Of a stretch of DNA of 64,000 bases, positions 37,092 to 45,996 are shown piece after piece. A program made the translations under genes and the position numbers. Numbering within the stretch: position 1 is the stretch's first letter; every line of letters begins with the position of its first letter. Origin of the DNA: Haloarchaeobius litoreus. Lineage in GTDB: Archaea; Halobacteriota; Halobacteria; Halobacteriales; Natrialbaceae. The stretch lies in contig NZ_JANHJR010000001.1 in assembly GCF_024495425.1 (NCBI RefSeq), forward strand, positions 62,001 to 126,000, written 5' to 3'. Under the pieces are notes generated by a model, which was not told where the DNA came from, made no database searches, and saw only the letters and a list, made by a program, of their open reading frames with translations.

Positions 37092-38069
37092 CTACACGAA
37101 CAGCAGCGGGACCATCACGCCGAAGCCGCCGAGCAGCCCGGCGGTGAGTTCGGGATAGCCCTTCGAGTCCAGTCCCTCGCCCGTCTCAAGGGCCTCGGGA
37201 ATGAACTCGCTCAGCACGAGGAACACCATCGCGCCGGCGGCGAAGCCGAAGCCGAACGGGAGGAACTCGCGGGCGCTCCGGACGAACGCGAACGCGATCA
37301 CCGCGCCGATGGGCTGGGGCAGGCTGGAGAAGATGGCCGCGCCGACCATCCGCCAGCGCCCGACGCCCATCGCTCGCAGCGGGATGGAGATGGCCAGCCC
37401 CTCCGGGACGTTGTGGATAGAGATGGCGACGGTCATCATGATCGCCAGCACGGGCACGGTGAGCCCGAGCATCCCGATACCGCCTGCCAGGCCCATATCC
37501 GCGAACGAGACTCCGACGGCGACTCCCTCCGGGAACGAGTGGACGGTCAGCACGCCGAGCACGAGCACCAGCTTCTTCACGTCGCCCTCGGCGACGATAT
37601 CCGGGTGGACCAGCTCCGCGTGGTCGTGGCTGTGCCCGTGCTCGTCGTCGGCGTGGTTGTGCCCGTGTTCGCCGTCGGCGTGGTTGTGCCCGTGCTCGTC
37701 GTCGGCGTGGTCCTGCTCCCGGACGCCCTCGACGGCCCCGCCGTCGGTGGCGCGCTCCGGCTCGTCGTCGGCGTACTTGCCCACGTCGACCCGGTCGAGG
37801 ACGTCGTCGGCGACCACGACCAGCAGCACGCCGACCACGACGCCCGCCAGCAGGACGGTCGGGAAGCCCTCGCTGGCGGCCAGCCCCTCGTTCATCAGCC
37901 CGAAGATGGACGCCGAGATCATGATGCCCGAGGCGACCCCCCACAGCGCGACGTTCCACCGGTCGCTCACGTCGTCGACGAGGAAGAAGGGCAGCGCGCC
38001 GAGTCCGGTCGCCAGTGCGGTCGCCAGCCCGGCGAGGAAGACGACGACGAGGGAGCCCCAGAAGCTCAT
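37092..38069 (-). CDS. ZIP-family metal transporter with His-rich cytoplasmic loop
   Basis: This 325-residue protein has about eight helices. The ZIP signatures HSFPEGVAVGVSF (helix IV) and AISIHNVPEGLAISIPL (helix V) carry the metal-binding His/Glu residues. A loop at about residues 120-160 contains three nine-residue repeats of the type ADDEHGHNH. It imports Zn, Fe or Mn. ATG 38069 is chosen over 38108 because the TATA box (minus GATTTATC near 38094-38101) predicts initiation near 38070. Confidence 0.93.
   Translation of the reverse strand: MSFWGSLVVVFLAGLATALATGLGALPFFLVDDVSDRWNVALWGVASGIMISASIFGLMNEGLAASEGFPTVLLAGVVVGVLLVVVADDVLDRVDVGKYADDEPERATDGGAVEGVREQDHADDEHGHNHADGEHGHNHADDEHGHSHDHAELVHPDIVAEGDVKKLVLVLGVLTVHSFPEGVAVGVSFADMGLAGGIGMLGLTVPVLAIMMTVAISIHNVPEGLAISIPLRAMGVGRWRMVGAAIFSSLPQPIGAVIAFAFVRSAREFLPFGFGFAAGAMVFLVLSEFIPEALETGEGLDSKGYPELTAGLLGGFGVMVPLLFV
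37626..37706 (-). repeat. 27-nt tandem repeat encoding the His-rich loop of the ZIP transporter
   Basis: Three 27-nt units (37626-37652, 37653-37679, 37680-37706), 2-4 differences apart, encode ADDEHGHSH, ADGEHGHNH and ADDEHGHNH on the minus strand. This is in-frame expansion of the metal-sensing loop. Confidence 0.85.
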
Positions 38070-38383
38070 ATGTGGGGCTAGTCGTTCGGTGGAGATAAAT
38101 CCTATCACGAACGTTACAATTTTTCGGTCGGCCTAAACACCGGCCGGTGGTATCCGTAGCCCCGGCGACGCGTCGTCGCATCCGTTCGGGAACTGCGGTC
38201 CGGATGGCCGATGGACCCGGTGAGTTCGTCTGAGAACCCGGGACTCGCTAGTTCCGCCTCGCGTCCGGCACGGGGTTCCGCTTCCCCCCCGACTGCCGAG
38301 GCGTCCTGTCCTGTCGCGTCCGAACCCCCCTCTGACGGACCGCGGACGTTCATCGGTGACGTGTCGCTTCCCGTCGTCCGTCC
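38070..38383. other. 314-nt intergenic region, no convincing gene
   Basis: It holds the ZIP promoter (TATA near 38094-38101) on the left and then about 280 nt without a recognised gene, before the stop of the winged-helix gene. A C-run (38285-38292) lies inside. Open frames of 79-134 codons occur on both strands but are shadow-like in composition. Confidence 0.5.
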
Positions 38384-39244
38384 TCACTCGAGACGCCCCG
38401 AGGACACGTCGAGACGGTCGTCGATGACGAACGTCGCCGTCCCGTCCGGCCCGTCGACCTCGACGTGTATCCGCAGTGGCTCCTGCGAGGTGACCCGTGT
38501 CGTTGGTTCCGGTAGTTCCCACTCGTATCGTTCCACATCGATCCCCGCGTCGGAGAGCACGGCCGTCACGTCGGGGTCGAGCAGGAAGGGGAACAGGACG
38601 TGTGAGCCGACGTGAAACGAACAGGAGTCACACCTGATCTCGATTGGTGGCTCGTTCCCCGCAACGATGGCATCCCGCTCGACCTCGATGGTCGTCGTCG
38701 CCGCACAGAACGGACACTGGCCGGAACGAGCCACTCCGAGATGCTGTTTGCAGCGCCCATGTGCAGCACGCACGGCCTCGTCGTCAGTCCGACCGCGGAA
38801 TCCGTTCCCTGGAAACGGGTAGGAGAACCCGAGCCAGTCGTCGCAGGACTCACAGTCGACCGACAGGAAACCCCGTTCGTGGGTCCCGACCAGCCGAGCG
38901 CCACAACGGGGACACTCCGAGTCGACCTCGAACTGTGTCCTGTCCCGCGCCCGGTCGGGCCGGTGCGCGACGACTGCCCGATAGAGTGCGGTCGCTGCAG
39001 CGGTCGGTACGTAGCCGCCGTCTACCTTCTCGACGTACGTACCGTGGAGCCGCCCGAGATGATAGTTGAACTTCCCACTGTCCGACACCCCGACAGCATC
39101 CATCAACTCCGCGTACGTCGTCGGTTCCGTGTACGCAGCCACCCACTCGTCCAGAAGCACCACGAGGATGTCCAGCCGGATGTCGTGACCGAGCAACGCG
39201 AACGCCTCCCGCATCGATGGTTGCTCCCCCGGGTCGTCTCCCAT
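38384..39244 (-). CDS. Winged-helix (ArsR-like) regulator with zinc-ribbon C-terminal region
   Basis: The 286-residue protein begins with an HTH domain: LLGHDIRLDILVVLLDEWVA then TYAELMDAVGVSDSGKFNYHLGRL (about residues 42-65), the recognition-helix region of haloarchaeal ArsR/DUF7342-like regulators. Cys pairs CPRC, CESC, CPFC and CDSC (residues about 115-215) form two zinc ribbons. It may act as a DNA-binding sensor, perhaps metal or redox linked. It is divergent from the small membrane gene at 39372. Confidence 0.78.
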   Translation of the reverse strand: MGDDPGEQPSMREAFALLGHDIRLDILVVLLDEWVAAYTEPTTYAELMDAVGVSDSGKFNYHLGRLHGTYVEKVDGGYVPTAAATALYRAVVAHRPDRARDRTQFEVDSECPRCGARLVGTHERGFLSVDCESCDDWLGFSYPFPGNGFRGRTDDEAVRAAHGRCKQHLGVARSGQCPFCAATTTIEVERDAIVAGNEPPIEIRCDSCSFHVGSHVLFPFLLDPDVTAVLSDAGIDVERYEWELPEPTTRVTSQEPLRIHVEVDGPDGTATFVIDDRLDVSSGRLE

Positions 39245-39371
39245 ACAGCACCCTCACGGCGACTCCACAATGGTCGTTCCGACTCGCCGGCCCGTTCCCC
39301 TCCCACACCGTCGCCTGTGAAACTGAGTTCGCAAAACGATTACAGTCACAGTTGGAGTATCGATACTCGTC

Positions 39372-39524
39372 ATGCTACGACGAGACGAAACCGATGCCTA
39401 CGGACTGATCGCGTACGTCCTGTTCCCGCTCGGAGCCATCTTCGTGGGCCCGCTCGAAGCTGTGCTCGGATTGGGGGTCTACTGGCTTCTGACGGACGAC
39501 GAGAACGAGATCCCTGTCAGCTAG
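39372..39524 (+). CDS. Small membrane protein (50 residues)
   Basis: The ATG at 39372 opens MLRRDETDAYGLIAYVLF, followed by a hydrophobic region (LFPLGAIFVGPLEAVLGLGVYWLL, in two short pieces) and an acidic end DDENEIPVS. An AT-rich stretch GATTACAGT (about 39339-39347) lies about 28 nt before it. It is divergent from the winged-helix regulator and ends overlapping the stop of the M23 gene by 8 bp on the opposite strand. Small size lowers certainty. Confidence 0.55.
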   Translation: MLRRDETDAYGLIAYVLFPLGAIFVGPLEAVLGLGVYWLLTDDENEIPVS

Positions 39525-40599
39525 CACCGGGCCCTGTCGAACCTGTGTCCCCCGTATTCGTGACACGGTCACCGGCCCAGAGGTACGCCACGGGAGTCTC
39601 TCGGCCGACGGACCGATAGAACTCGTGGTCGTCCCGACGGTCGTCCTCACGCGTCACGGCCGCATCTCGAAACTGCGGGACGAGACTGGCAGCAGTCCAG
39701 AAGTTCGGGTGGTCCTGGAGTTGGTAGTGGAGATGGGGTTCGCCGGAGTGTCCCGAGTTACCGCAGTCACCGACCTTCTCACCACGCTCGACACGGTCAC
39801 CAGGTGAGACGACGACACTCCCCCTCCGGAGATGGCCGAGGAGGCTGTACTCGCCGTCGGCATGCCTGACCACGACGTGGTTGCCGCGAACGTCCCACGT
39901 TCGCCACTCCAGCCAGCCGCTTCCCGGCCGTGGATGGTCCCGTAGTCGGTCCCTCGCCTTCACGACGACCCCGGACGCCGGTGCGCGGATCGGCTCGCCG
40001 AACGCGTAGTACTCCTCGAGTTCGGTTCCGTCGCCGGTGTGGGTCGCCCCGTCCTCGTCGGTGACGACGAAGTCGTAGGCGTACCGTTGCGCGACGAGCA
40101 TCCAGGAATGCGAGGTCTCCTCGGTCACCCCACCGTTGACGACCGTCCACCGACCGTCGTACGGGAGCGAGGGTGTGGTGCTCGGGACGTGTCGCTCACG
40201 GTTCGGGTACCGCCGCTGGTACCGGACCATGGTGACCAGCTGGCCACCAAACTGCAGGACCTGGGTGACGATCCCCCAGGGGGTCACGCTCCATCCGAGT
40301 GTGGAGACGACGTAGCGGAGGCGCTCGCCGTGGTCGATCTCGTAGGCGTACCCGTGCGTATCTTCGTCGCCGTCAACCGTCTGCAGAACCACCGGTACGA
40401 TTCCAGCCAGAAGGAAGCACACCACGGCGTACGACTCGAACCGTTCGGTCCGCATCGTCACTACCCCCAGGAGGACGAATCCACCGAAGACCACCCAGAA
40501 ATCGAGGGTCGCGAACCACAGCAGTGCACGCCGAAGCAGCGACCGAGCGGTCCGCAACGTCTCACGCGAGGCCGAGGGTTCTGCCGACCGATTCGTCAT
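39517..40599 (-). CDS. Membrane-anchored M23 (LytM-like) peptidase-family protein
   Basis: The 360-residue protein has two or three N-terminal hydrophobic helices (about residues 26-75), then an extracellular M23 domain. GNHVVVRHADGEYSLLGHL and GEKVGDCGNSGHSGEPHLHYQL match the family, including the PHLHYQ HxH zinc ligand and catalytic His in LLGHL. The usual first motif HxxxD appears as QRYAYDF, so the first zinc ligand is not obvious. Archaea of this class lack murein, so the target is unknown. ATG 40599 gives a sensible N-terminus. Confidence 0.75.
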   Translation of the reverse strand: MTNRSAEPSASRETLRTARSLLRRALLWFATLDFWVVFGGFVLLGVVTMRTERFESYAVVCFLLAGIVPVVLQTVDGDEDTHGYAYEIDHGERLRYVVSTLGWSVTPWGIVTQVLQFGGQLVTMVRYQRRYPNRERHVPSTTPSLPYDGRWTVVNGGVTEETSHSWMLVAQRYAYDFVVTDEDGATHTGDGTELEEYYAFGEPIRAPASGVVVKARDRLRDHPRPGSGWLEWRTWDVRGNHVVVRHADGEYSLLGHLRRGSVVVSPGDRVERGEKVGDCGNSGHSGEPHLHYQLQDHPNFWTAASLVPQFRDAAVTREDDRRDDHEFYRSVGRETPVAYLWAGDRVTNTGDTGSTGPGAS

Positions 40600-40763
40600 C
40601 GGTATCGCGTTCGGCCACGCCACAGTTAGTGATTTTGCGAAATTCAGCTCACAAGAAGACAGTCGTGGCACCGGGGTTAGCTCGTGACATCGTTGCAACC
40701 ACCCGACACCAGAACCGCGACACTCCCCCGAGAATTGGATTTTCGGGCGTTTCGGGTGGGTAT

Positions 40764-40783
40764 ACTCTCCGTTGATGGAGAGT
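40764..40783 (-). other. Hairpin just downstream of tRNA-Pro
   Basis: A perfect 7-bp stem (ACTCTCC / GGAGAGT) with a 6-nt loop lies 15 nt beyond the 3' end of the tRNA-Pro gene on its transcribed strand. It lacks a T-run. It may be a 3' processing or termination element, or belong to the promoter region of the M23 gene. Confidence 0.4.
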
Positions 40784-40797
40784 TAGATAATTTCGAG

Positions 40798-40868
40798 TGG
40801 GACCGCCGAGAATTGAACTCGGGTCCTACGGACCCCATCCGCAGAGGATACCACTACCCCACGGTCCC
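40798..40868 (-). tRNA. tRNA-Pro (anticodon GGG)
   Basis: On the minus strand the acceptor GGGACCG (40868-40862) pairs with CGGTCCC (40805-40799), followed by discriminator A at 40798. The D-arm is GGGTAGTGGTATCC, the anticodon stem TGCGG/CCGTA with loop ATGGGGT, and anticodon GGG at 40836-40834. The T-arm is CCGAG-TTCAATT-CTCGG. The variable loop has only 4 nt. No CCA is encoded and no intron is present. It reads CCC/CCU proline codons. Confidence 0.95.
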
Positions 40869-40923
40869 GTACGTCAACCGATGCCCGTTTGCCGTTTAAG
40901 CGTGTCGTTTCGTCGGCACCACG

Positions 40924-41829
40924 CTACACGAGCACGCGCTCGAGTTCGACGACGGTCCCGGATTCGGCGTCGGGGTCGCCGACGAGCGTCCCGAGACAGA
41001 CGGCGGTCCCGCCGGGCAGGTAGCAGGCCACGAGGTCGCCCTGCTCGCCGCTCTCGACGCTGATGACGCCGGGGGCGTAGACGGGCGCACCCTGGGCAAC
41101 CTGTTCGGAGGCGGACGGTGCGATGGTCACGCTGGGGAGGTGCGTGAGCGCGCGCTCGGCGGGCTGGACGACCTCCCGCAGGGGTGTCTCGTCGCCGTCC
41201 TCGACCCAGAACGCGAGCGCGTCGACGAGGTCGTGGTAGCTGACGAGTGTGGAGTCGTCGAAGGGATCGGTGGCGGTCCTGCGGAGGTGGCCCATGTGCG
41301 CGCCGGTGCCGAGGGCGAGCCCGAGGTCGTGGCAGAGCTTCCGGATGTAGGTGCCGGACTCACAGCGGATCCGGACGAGTGCGCGGCGCTCCTCGACCTC
41401 CAGCACGTCGAGGTCGTACACCTCGCGGACGCGGAGGCGGCGCGTGACCGCGCTCTTCCGCGGGGGTTTCTGGTAGAGCGGGGCCTCGAACTCGCTGGCG
41501 ACGGCCTCGACGTCGCCGGGGGCGCGCCCGTGGAGTTCCAGGACGGCGACGTACTCCTTGGTGCCCTCGAGGAACACCTGGGCGAGCCGGGTGGCGTCGC
41601 CGAACAGCGTGGGGAGACAGCCGGTGACCTTCGGGTCGAGGGTACCGGAGTGGGCGGCTTCGTCGACGGTCGCGTCGCTGCCGGCGCGGTCGAGTGCGTC
41701 GGCGACGGCGTCGCGGCACCAGCCCGTGAACTGGTGTGCCGACGGGCCGGCGGGCTTGTCGAGGTTGACGACGCCGAACTCGAGCAGTTCGGCGGGCGAG
41801 CGCTCGTCGGGCGGTGCGCGGAGGGACAT
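40924..41829 (-). CDS. truB: tRNA/rRNA pseudouridine synthase TruB/Cbf5
   Basis: The 301-residue protein has the TruB core (NLDKPAGPSAHQFTGWCRDA) with the catalytic Asp in HSGTLDPKVTGCLP, then RCESGTYIRKLCHDLG, and a C-terminal PUA domain (about residues 215-301). Archaeal Cbf5 works with Gar1, Nop10 and L7Ae as the H/ACA catalytic subunit and can modify tRNA U55. It is encoded with cmk, DUF106 and adk, the usual archaeal cluster. It starts 3 nt after the stop of cmk. Confidence 0.95.
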   Translation of the reverse strand: MSLRAPPDERSPAELLEFGVVNLDKPAGPSAHQFTGWCRDAVADALDRAGSDATVDEAAHSGTLDPKVTGCLPTLFGDATRLAQVFLEGTKEYVAVLELHGRAPGDVEAVASEFEAPLYQKPPRKSAVTRRLRVREVYDLDVLEVEERRALVRIRCESGTYIRKLCHDLGLALGTGAHMGHLRRTATDPFDDSTLVSYHDLVDALAFWVEDGDETPLREVVQPAERALTHLPSVTIAPSASEQVAQGAPVYAPGVISVESGEQGDLVACYLPGGTAVCLGTLVGDPDAESGTVVELERVLV

Positions 41830-41832
41830 GGT

Positions 41833-42408
41833 TCAGAACTCGTAGTCGAGCTCGACCGGTGCCTTCCCCTCGTCGGTCTCGGGGTCGTAGGACTCGACGG
41901 CCTCGACGAGGACGTGCTGGACGTGCTCGGCGTTCCAGCGCGCGGTGTTGACGCTCAGGTCGTAGATGGAGAGGTCGCCGATGTCGATGCCGTAGTACTC
42001 GTGGTAGCGCTGGGCCTCGCTGGACTCGCGGGCCGCGGTCTCCTCGGTGGCGAGTGCCGGCTCCTTGTTCTCGCGGTCGGCGATGCGGTCGCCACGGACC
42101 GCGAGGGGGGCGTCGAGCCAGAAGCGGAAGTCGGCCTGTTCGGCTGCGAGCCAGCCGGCGAGCCGCGATTCGAGCACGAGGTCGTCGCGCTCGACGGCGA
42201 TCTCGCGGAGCCGTCGGTCGAGGTCACGGTCGATCCCCTCGTCCTCCTCGGCGAGTTTGTTGAACTCGAGCGGTGTGTAGCCGCGCTCGTCGGCGAGTTC
42301 GCGGAAGATGTCGCCGCCGGAGACGTGGTCGAGATCGAACGCATCGGCCAGCCCTGCGGCGGTGGTGCTCTTTCCACTGCCCGGCGGGCCGGAGACGGTG
42401 AGCAACAT
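41833..42408 (-). CDS. cmk: Cytidylate kinase
   Basis: The 191-residue kinase begins [20 protein letters not shown] with the P-loop at about residues 7-15. Archaeal Cmk is the short (CMP kinase 2) type; [15 protein letters not shown] supplies the nucleotide monophosphate-binding region. It phosphorylates CMP/dCMP using ATP. It ends 3 nt before the truB start, consistent with one operon. Confidence 0.93.
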   Translation of the reverse strand: MLLTVSGPPGSGKSTTAAGLADAFDLDHVSGGDIFRELADERGYTPLEFNKLAEEDEGIDRDLDRRLREIAVERDDLVLESRLAGWLAAEQADFRFWLDAPLAVRGDRIADRENKEPALATEETAARESSEAQRYHEYYGIDIGDLSIYDLSVNTARWNAEHVQHVLVEAVESYDPETDEGKAPVELDYEF

Positions 42409-42494
42409 AGCCTATCTGCGGGGGTGTCGGTAAAATGGGTTGTGATTGGACGGCGGAGCGACGGTCGTGGCGTGGTGCCGACGACGACCGGAGC

Positions 42495-43400
42495 CTACGT
42501 CGGCGTCGCGTCGAGGTCGAGCGTCTTCCGGAGCAGCTGGGTGAACCCCATCGAGCACAGGAAGTACCAGACAATCCACGCCGGCATCGGGCCGATGGCG
42601 CCCTGCATCCACTCGCGCTCGCCGAAGATGGGCAGCACCATGCTCTGTTCGGCGGGCACGAGGTGGCCGCCGTCGAGGATGGTCCAGTACATCCAGAGGA
42701 AGGCGGGGATGGTGAGGAGCATGATCCACGCCATGGGGCGGAAGTTCTCCTTCATCATCTCGCCCTGGTCGCCGAGCGCGTCCATCTTCTCGTCCTGGAT
42801 GCGTTCGAGGGCGGCGTCGTCGCCGGCCTCCTTGGCGGCCTGCTCGCGCTCGGTGATGTTCTGCATCTTCTCCTGGATCTGCTTGACCTTGCTCCGGTCG
42901 ACCATGTTCGCCTGCAGCAGCGTCGAGTACAGGCCGGTGATGAGCGCGACCGAGAGGATGACCGCGTAGAACGGGAGCACGTCGTTCAGCGGCTCGAAGA
43001 TGACGTTGATGCTGCTCCCGACCGCGTTGCGGATGGGGGTGTAGTAGTAGCCGGCCATCATCCCGACCGAGACGAGCGCGGCGAGCTTGTCCCGGGTGTG
43101 CCAGCTCGAGCCCTCGCTGTCGACCTCCACGGGGTCGCTCGCGACGCTGATGTCGTCGCCGAGTACGTCGGTGACTGCGTCGGGATCGACGACCACGAAG
43201 CCGTCCTCCTGCTCGCGGAGTATCTCGCTCTGGATGAGTCGTCCCCAGCGGCCGCTGTCCATACCGTCCTCGTCCTTGACGTCCTTCCACTCGACCTCGT
43301 CGTCCCCGTCGTTGGAGGCGTCCATGACGACCTGCAACGCCTCCGAGGTCCCGGGGTTGTCCGAGAGGAAGTCCTGTATCTGTTCCGCCGTCCAGGCCAT
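42495..43400 (-). CDS. DUF106 membrane protein (Oxa1/YidC/EMC3-like insertase superfamily)
   Basis: The 301-residue protein has a cytosolic acidic N-terminus of about 100 residues, then four helices with a coiled, charged loop between (VKQIQEKMQNITEREQAAKE, about residues 172-191). DUF106 archaeal proteins are distant relatives of the YidC/Oxa1/EMC3/TMCO1 insertases. The position between adk and cmk, near the Sec and ribosomal cluster of other archaea, supports a membrane protein insertion role. Confidence 0.88.
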   Translation of the reverse strand: MAWTAEQIQDFLSDNPGTSEALQVVMDASNDGDDEVEWKDVKDEDGMDSGRWGRLIQSEILREQEDGFVVVDPDAVTDVLGDDISVASDPVEVDSEGSSWHTRDKLAALVSVGMMAGYYYTPIRNAVGSSINVIFEPLNDVLPFYAVILSVALITGLYSTLLQANMVDRSKVKQIQEKMQNITEREQAAKEAGDDAALERIQDEKMDALGDQGEMMKENFRPMAWIMLLTIPAFLWMYWTILDGGHLVPAEQSMVLPIFGEREWMQGAIGPMPAWIVWYFLCSMGFTQLLRKTLDLDATPT

Positions 43401-43436
43401 ATGGGAACCCGTTGGCAGTCGTGGGATAAGAGTCTT

Positions 43437-44087
43437 TTACTCTGTGGCAGCCTCGATGGCTGCTCTCACGTCGGTCCAGACCTCGTCGGGGGTCTGCTCG
43501 CCGTCGACGGCGACGAACTCGTCGGTGTCCTCGTAGTACTCGACGACCGGGAGCGTGTTCTCCTCGAACACGTCGAGGCGGTTCTCCGCGGCCTCCTCGG
43601 TGTCGTCCTCGCGCTGGACGAGCTCGCCGCCGCACTCGTCACAGACGCCCTCGGTCTCCGGCTGATTGTACTTGACGTGGTAGTTTGCGCCGCAGTCCTC
43701 GCAGACGCGGCGGCCGGTGAGGCGGTCGAGCAGCTCCGAGCGGTCCACGTCGAGGTAGAGGACGAGGTCGAGGTCGGTCATGTCGGCGAGCTCCTCGGCC
43801 TGTTCGAGGTTGCGCGGGTAGCCGTCGAGGACGTAGCCGTCGGCGGTGGAGAGCGCCTCCTCGACGATGGCGTTGACGACGGCGTCGGGGACGAGATCGC
43901 CGGCGTCCATGTACTCGCCGGGTGTGTCGTACTCGAACTCCATGTCCGAGATGTCCATCTCCTTGTTCGAGCGGAGCGCGTCGCCGGTGGTGACGTGCTC
44001 GACGCCGAACTCGTCGACGATGTTCGCGGACTGCGTGCCCTTGCCTGCGCCCGGTGCACCGAGGATGAGGATGTGCGGACTGCTCAT
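43437..44087 (-). CDS. adk: Adenylate kinase
   Basis: The 216-residue protein is a bacterial-type adenylate kinase: P-loop [13 protein letters not shown] (about 7-19), [12 protein letters not shown] for AMP binding, and a zinc-containing LID with CEDCGANYH and CDECGGELV (four Cys). The ATG 44087 puts the P-loop in position. It equilibrates ATP, ADP and AMP. First gene of the adk-DUF106-cmk-truB cluster. Confidence 0.95.
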   Translation of the reverse strand: MSSPHILILGAPGAGKGTQSANIVDEFGVEHVTTGDALRSNKEMDISDMEFEYDTPGEYMDAGDLVPDAVVNAIVEEALSTADGYVLDGYPRNLEQAEELADMTDLDLVLYLDVDRSELLDRLTGRRVCEDCGANYHVKYNQPETEGVCDECGGELVQREDDTEEAAENRLDVFEENTLPVVEYYEDTDEFVAVDGEQTPDEVWTDVRAAIEAATE

Positions 44088-44179
44088 ATCTGGGCGGTCG
44101 GACCCGGCACGTAAAGAGTTAAAGAAAACGGCTGGCACGTGGGGTGACCGTTCCGCCGGGGAGCCGGTCGGTCGACGCG

Positions 44180-45787
44180 TTACTCGTACTCGGTGATGGT
44201 CAGCTCGAAGCTGCCGGAGCCGGAGTAGGAGTCGACGGTGACGTAGAGCTCGGTCGACGTGTCGGGGCTGTCGATGACGACCGTCTCCTGGCTGTCGACC
44301 GTGTAGGAGCCGTAGTCGTAGCTGCTGGACGACGGACAGCTGGCCTCGCCGTCGTTGACGTAGAGATCGAAGTCGGCGTCCGACGGCCCAGAGAGCGACA
44401 ACTCGACCTGGCTCGGGGAGCTGTACTCCCACGCCCACGTGTAGCAGGCGGAGTCCCAGTAGCCCGACAGCGAGTCGGAGACGCTGCCGGTGGTCGAGCC
44501 GCCGCCACCGCCACCGCCGCCGCCACCGCCACCGCCACCGCCGCCGCCACCGCCACCGTCACCGGGTTCGGTGGTGACCGCGGCTTCGGCGTTCACCTGA
44601 CCGCTGCCCTGCTCGTCGCTGGAGAGACCGATGTCCGTGGCGGTGTTCTTCAGGTGGCTCCGCAGCTCGGCGTTCGTGAGGTCCCACTGCGCCGCCGCGA
44701 GGCCCGCCACGCCGGAGACGACCGGCGTCGCCATCGAGGTGCCCGAGAGCTGCTCGTAGGCCCCCCGTGCCTCGGTCGTCGTCGAGAGCACGTCCACGCC
44801 CGGCGCGCACAGCTCGACGCTGGAACCGTACTGCGAGAAGCTGGCGAGGGTCTCGTTGTCGTCGACCGCGCTCACGGCGAGACACTCGTCGTAGGCGGCG
44901 GGGTACGACACCGAGCCGGAGCCGTTGTTCCCGGCCGCGGCGACGACGAGCGCGCCGTTGTTCGTCGCGTAGCTCACGGCGTTCTTCATGGTGTCCGTGT
45001 AGCCGCCGCCGCCGAGACTGAGGTTGATCACGTCCGCGCCCTGGTCGGCCGCCCACTGGACCGCGTCGGCGATGTCGGCGGTGGAGCCGCTGCCGGACTC
45101 GTCGAGCGCCCGCCCGTTGATGAGCGTGGAGTTGCTCTGCCCGGCGACGCCGGTCCCGTTGTCGATGACTGCGGAGGCACAGCCGGAGACGTGGGTCGCG
45201 TGGTACTCGTTGCTCGGGGCGTCCGGGTACGGGTCGCCGTCGCCGTCGGCGAAGTCCTTGCCCGGGTCCGCGGCGTAGTTCGCCGCCAGATCGGGGTGGT
45301 CGTACTGTGCGCCGGTGTCGACGACCGCGATGGTGACGTTCGAGCTCCCGTACGTGGTGTCCCACGCGCCCGGCGCGTTCACCTGCTGGGGTGCGTACTG
45401 GTCGCCGAACTGCGGGTCGTTCGGCGTCGCGAGCGCGTGCAGCGTCTCGTTGCGCTCGGCGTACTTCACGCCGTCCTGCCGCGTCACCGCGGACACGAAG
45501 TTATCGCGGGCCCGCGTCGACGCCACGTCGGGGAACTGCACGGCCACGTAGCCGAGGTCGTCGTTCTCGTGGACGATGCGTGCGTCGCCGGGCACCGCCG
45601 ACTGGATCGCCGCCCGTCGGTCGGTGACGTCCGCGCTGACGCCGACGAGGATCTCGTCCTCCTTCGGGCCGGGGGTGCGACTCGGGGTCGCGCTGGTGAT
45701 GCCGCCGAACGCCGCGGCCGCGCCGAGTGCGCCCGTCGCTTTCAGATAGCCTCTCCGTCCAAACTGTCGGTTGTCATCATCTGCCAT
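44180..45787 (-). CDS. Subtilase 1 (halolysin-type serine protease) with poly-Gly linker
   Basis: This 535-residue preproprotein has a Tat signal ([19 protein letters not shown]), an I9-like propeptide, then the S8 domain with triad Asp157 (AVVDTGAQ), His196 (HATHVSG) and Ser351 ([11 protein letters not shown]). A run of about 21 Gly (about residues 411-431) joins a C-terminal beta domain of PPC type. It should be exported folded and self-processed, then degrade extracellular protein. TATA on minus at about 45814-45823. It is the most divergent of the four, with no PKD domain. Confidence 0.93.
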   Translation of the reverse strand: MADDDNRQFGRRGYLKATGALGAAAAFGGITSATPSRTPGPKEDEILVGVSADVTDRRAAIQSAVPGDARIVHENDDLGYVAVQFPDVASTRARDNFVSAVTRQDGVKYAERNETLHALATPNDPQFGDQYAPQQVNAPGAWDTTYGSSNVTIAVVDTGAQYDHPDLAANYAADPGKDFADGDGDPYPDAPSNEYHATHVSGCASAVIDNGTGVAGQSNSTLINGRALDESGSGSTADIADAVQWAADQGADVINLSLGGGGYTDTMKNAVSYATNNGALVVAAAGNNGSGSVSYPAAYDECLAVSAVDDNETLASFSQYGSSVELCAPGVDVLSTTTEARGAYEQLSGTSMATPVVSGVAGLAAAQWDLTNAELRSHLKNTATDIGLSSDEQGSGQVNAEAAVTTEPGDGGGGGGGGGGGGGGGGGGGGSTTGSVSDSLSGYWDSACYTWAWEYSSPSQVELSLSGPSDADFDLYVNDGEASCPSSSSYDYGSYTVDSQETVVIDSPDTSTELYVTVDSYSGSGSFELTITEYE

Positions 45788-45813
45788 GACCGGGTGGCCG
45801 GTCAGAGAGACGA

Positions 45814-45823
45814 CACTAAAGGC
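45814..45823 (-). promoter_or_regulatory. TATA box for subtilase 1
   Basis: Minus-strand CCTTTAGTG centred about 31 nt before the ATG at 45787 predicts a short leader. Confidence 0.5.
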
Positions 45824-45849
45824 TTGCGGTATTGGTCATATTCATCTAT

Positions 45850-45866
45850 GATTTCCGATGGAAATC
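45850..45866. promoter_or_regulatory. Inverted repeat upstream of subtilase 1 (candidate operator)
   Basis: Perfect 7-bp dyad GATTTCC-GAT-GGAAATC, about 30 nt upstream of the TATA-like box of the first subtilase gene. It is a candidate regulator site; no experimental basis. Confidence 0.4.
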
Positions 45867-45996
45867 GGCTTTGGACATAAATATGTGTCGGCCCCGGTGC
45901 TCGGTTGTCCGAACGTCTCTCTCGAACTGGCATAAATTCAACCGAATCGATGACGGGATAAATTGTTCCCCCCCCGGCTCGACGCTGTGGCGCGCG

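Noticed and set aside
38133-38383. Frames in the gap between ZIP and the winged-helix gene
   Set aside because: Gly/Arg/Ser/Pro-rich shadows on both strands and no homologous features.
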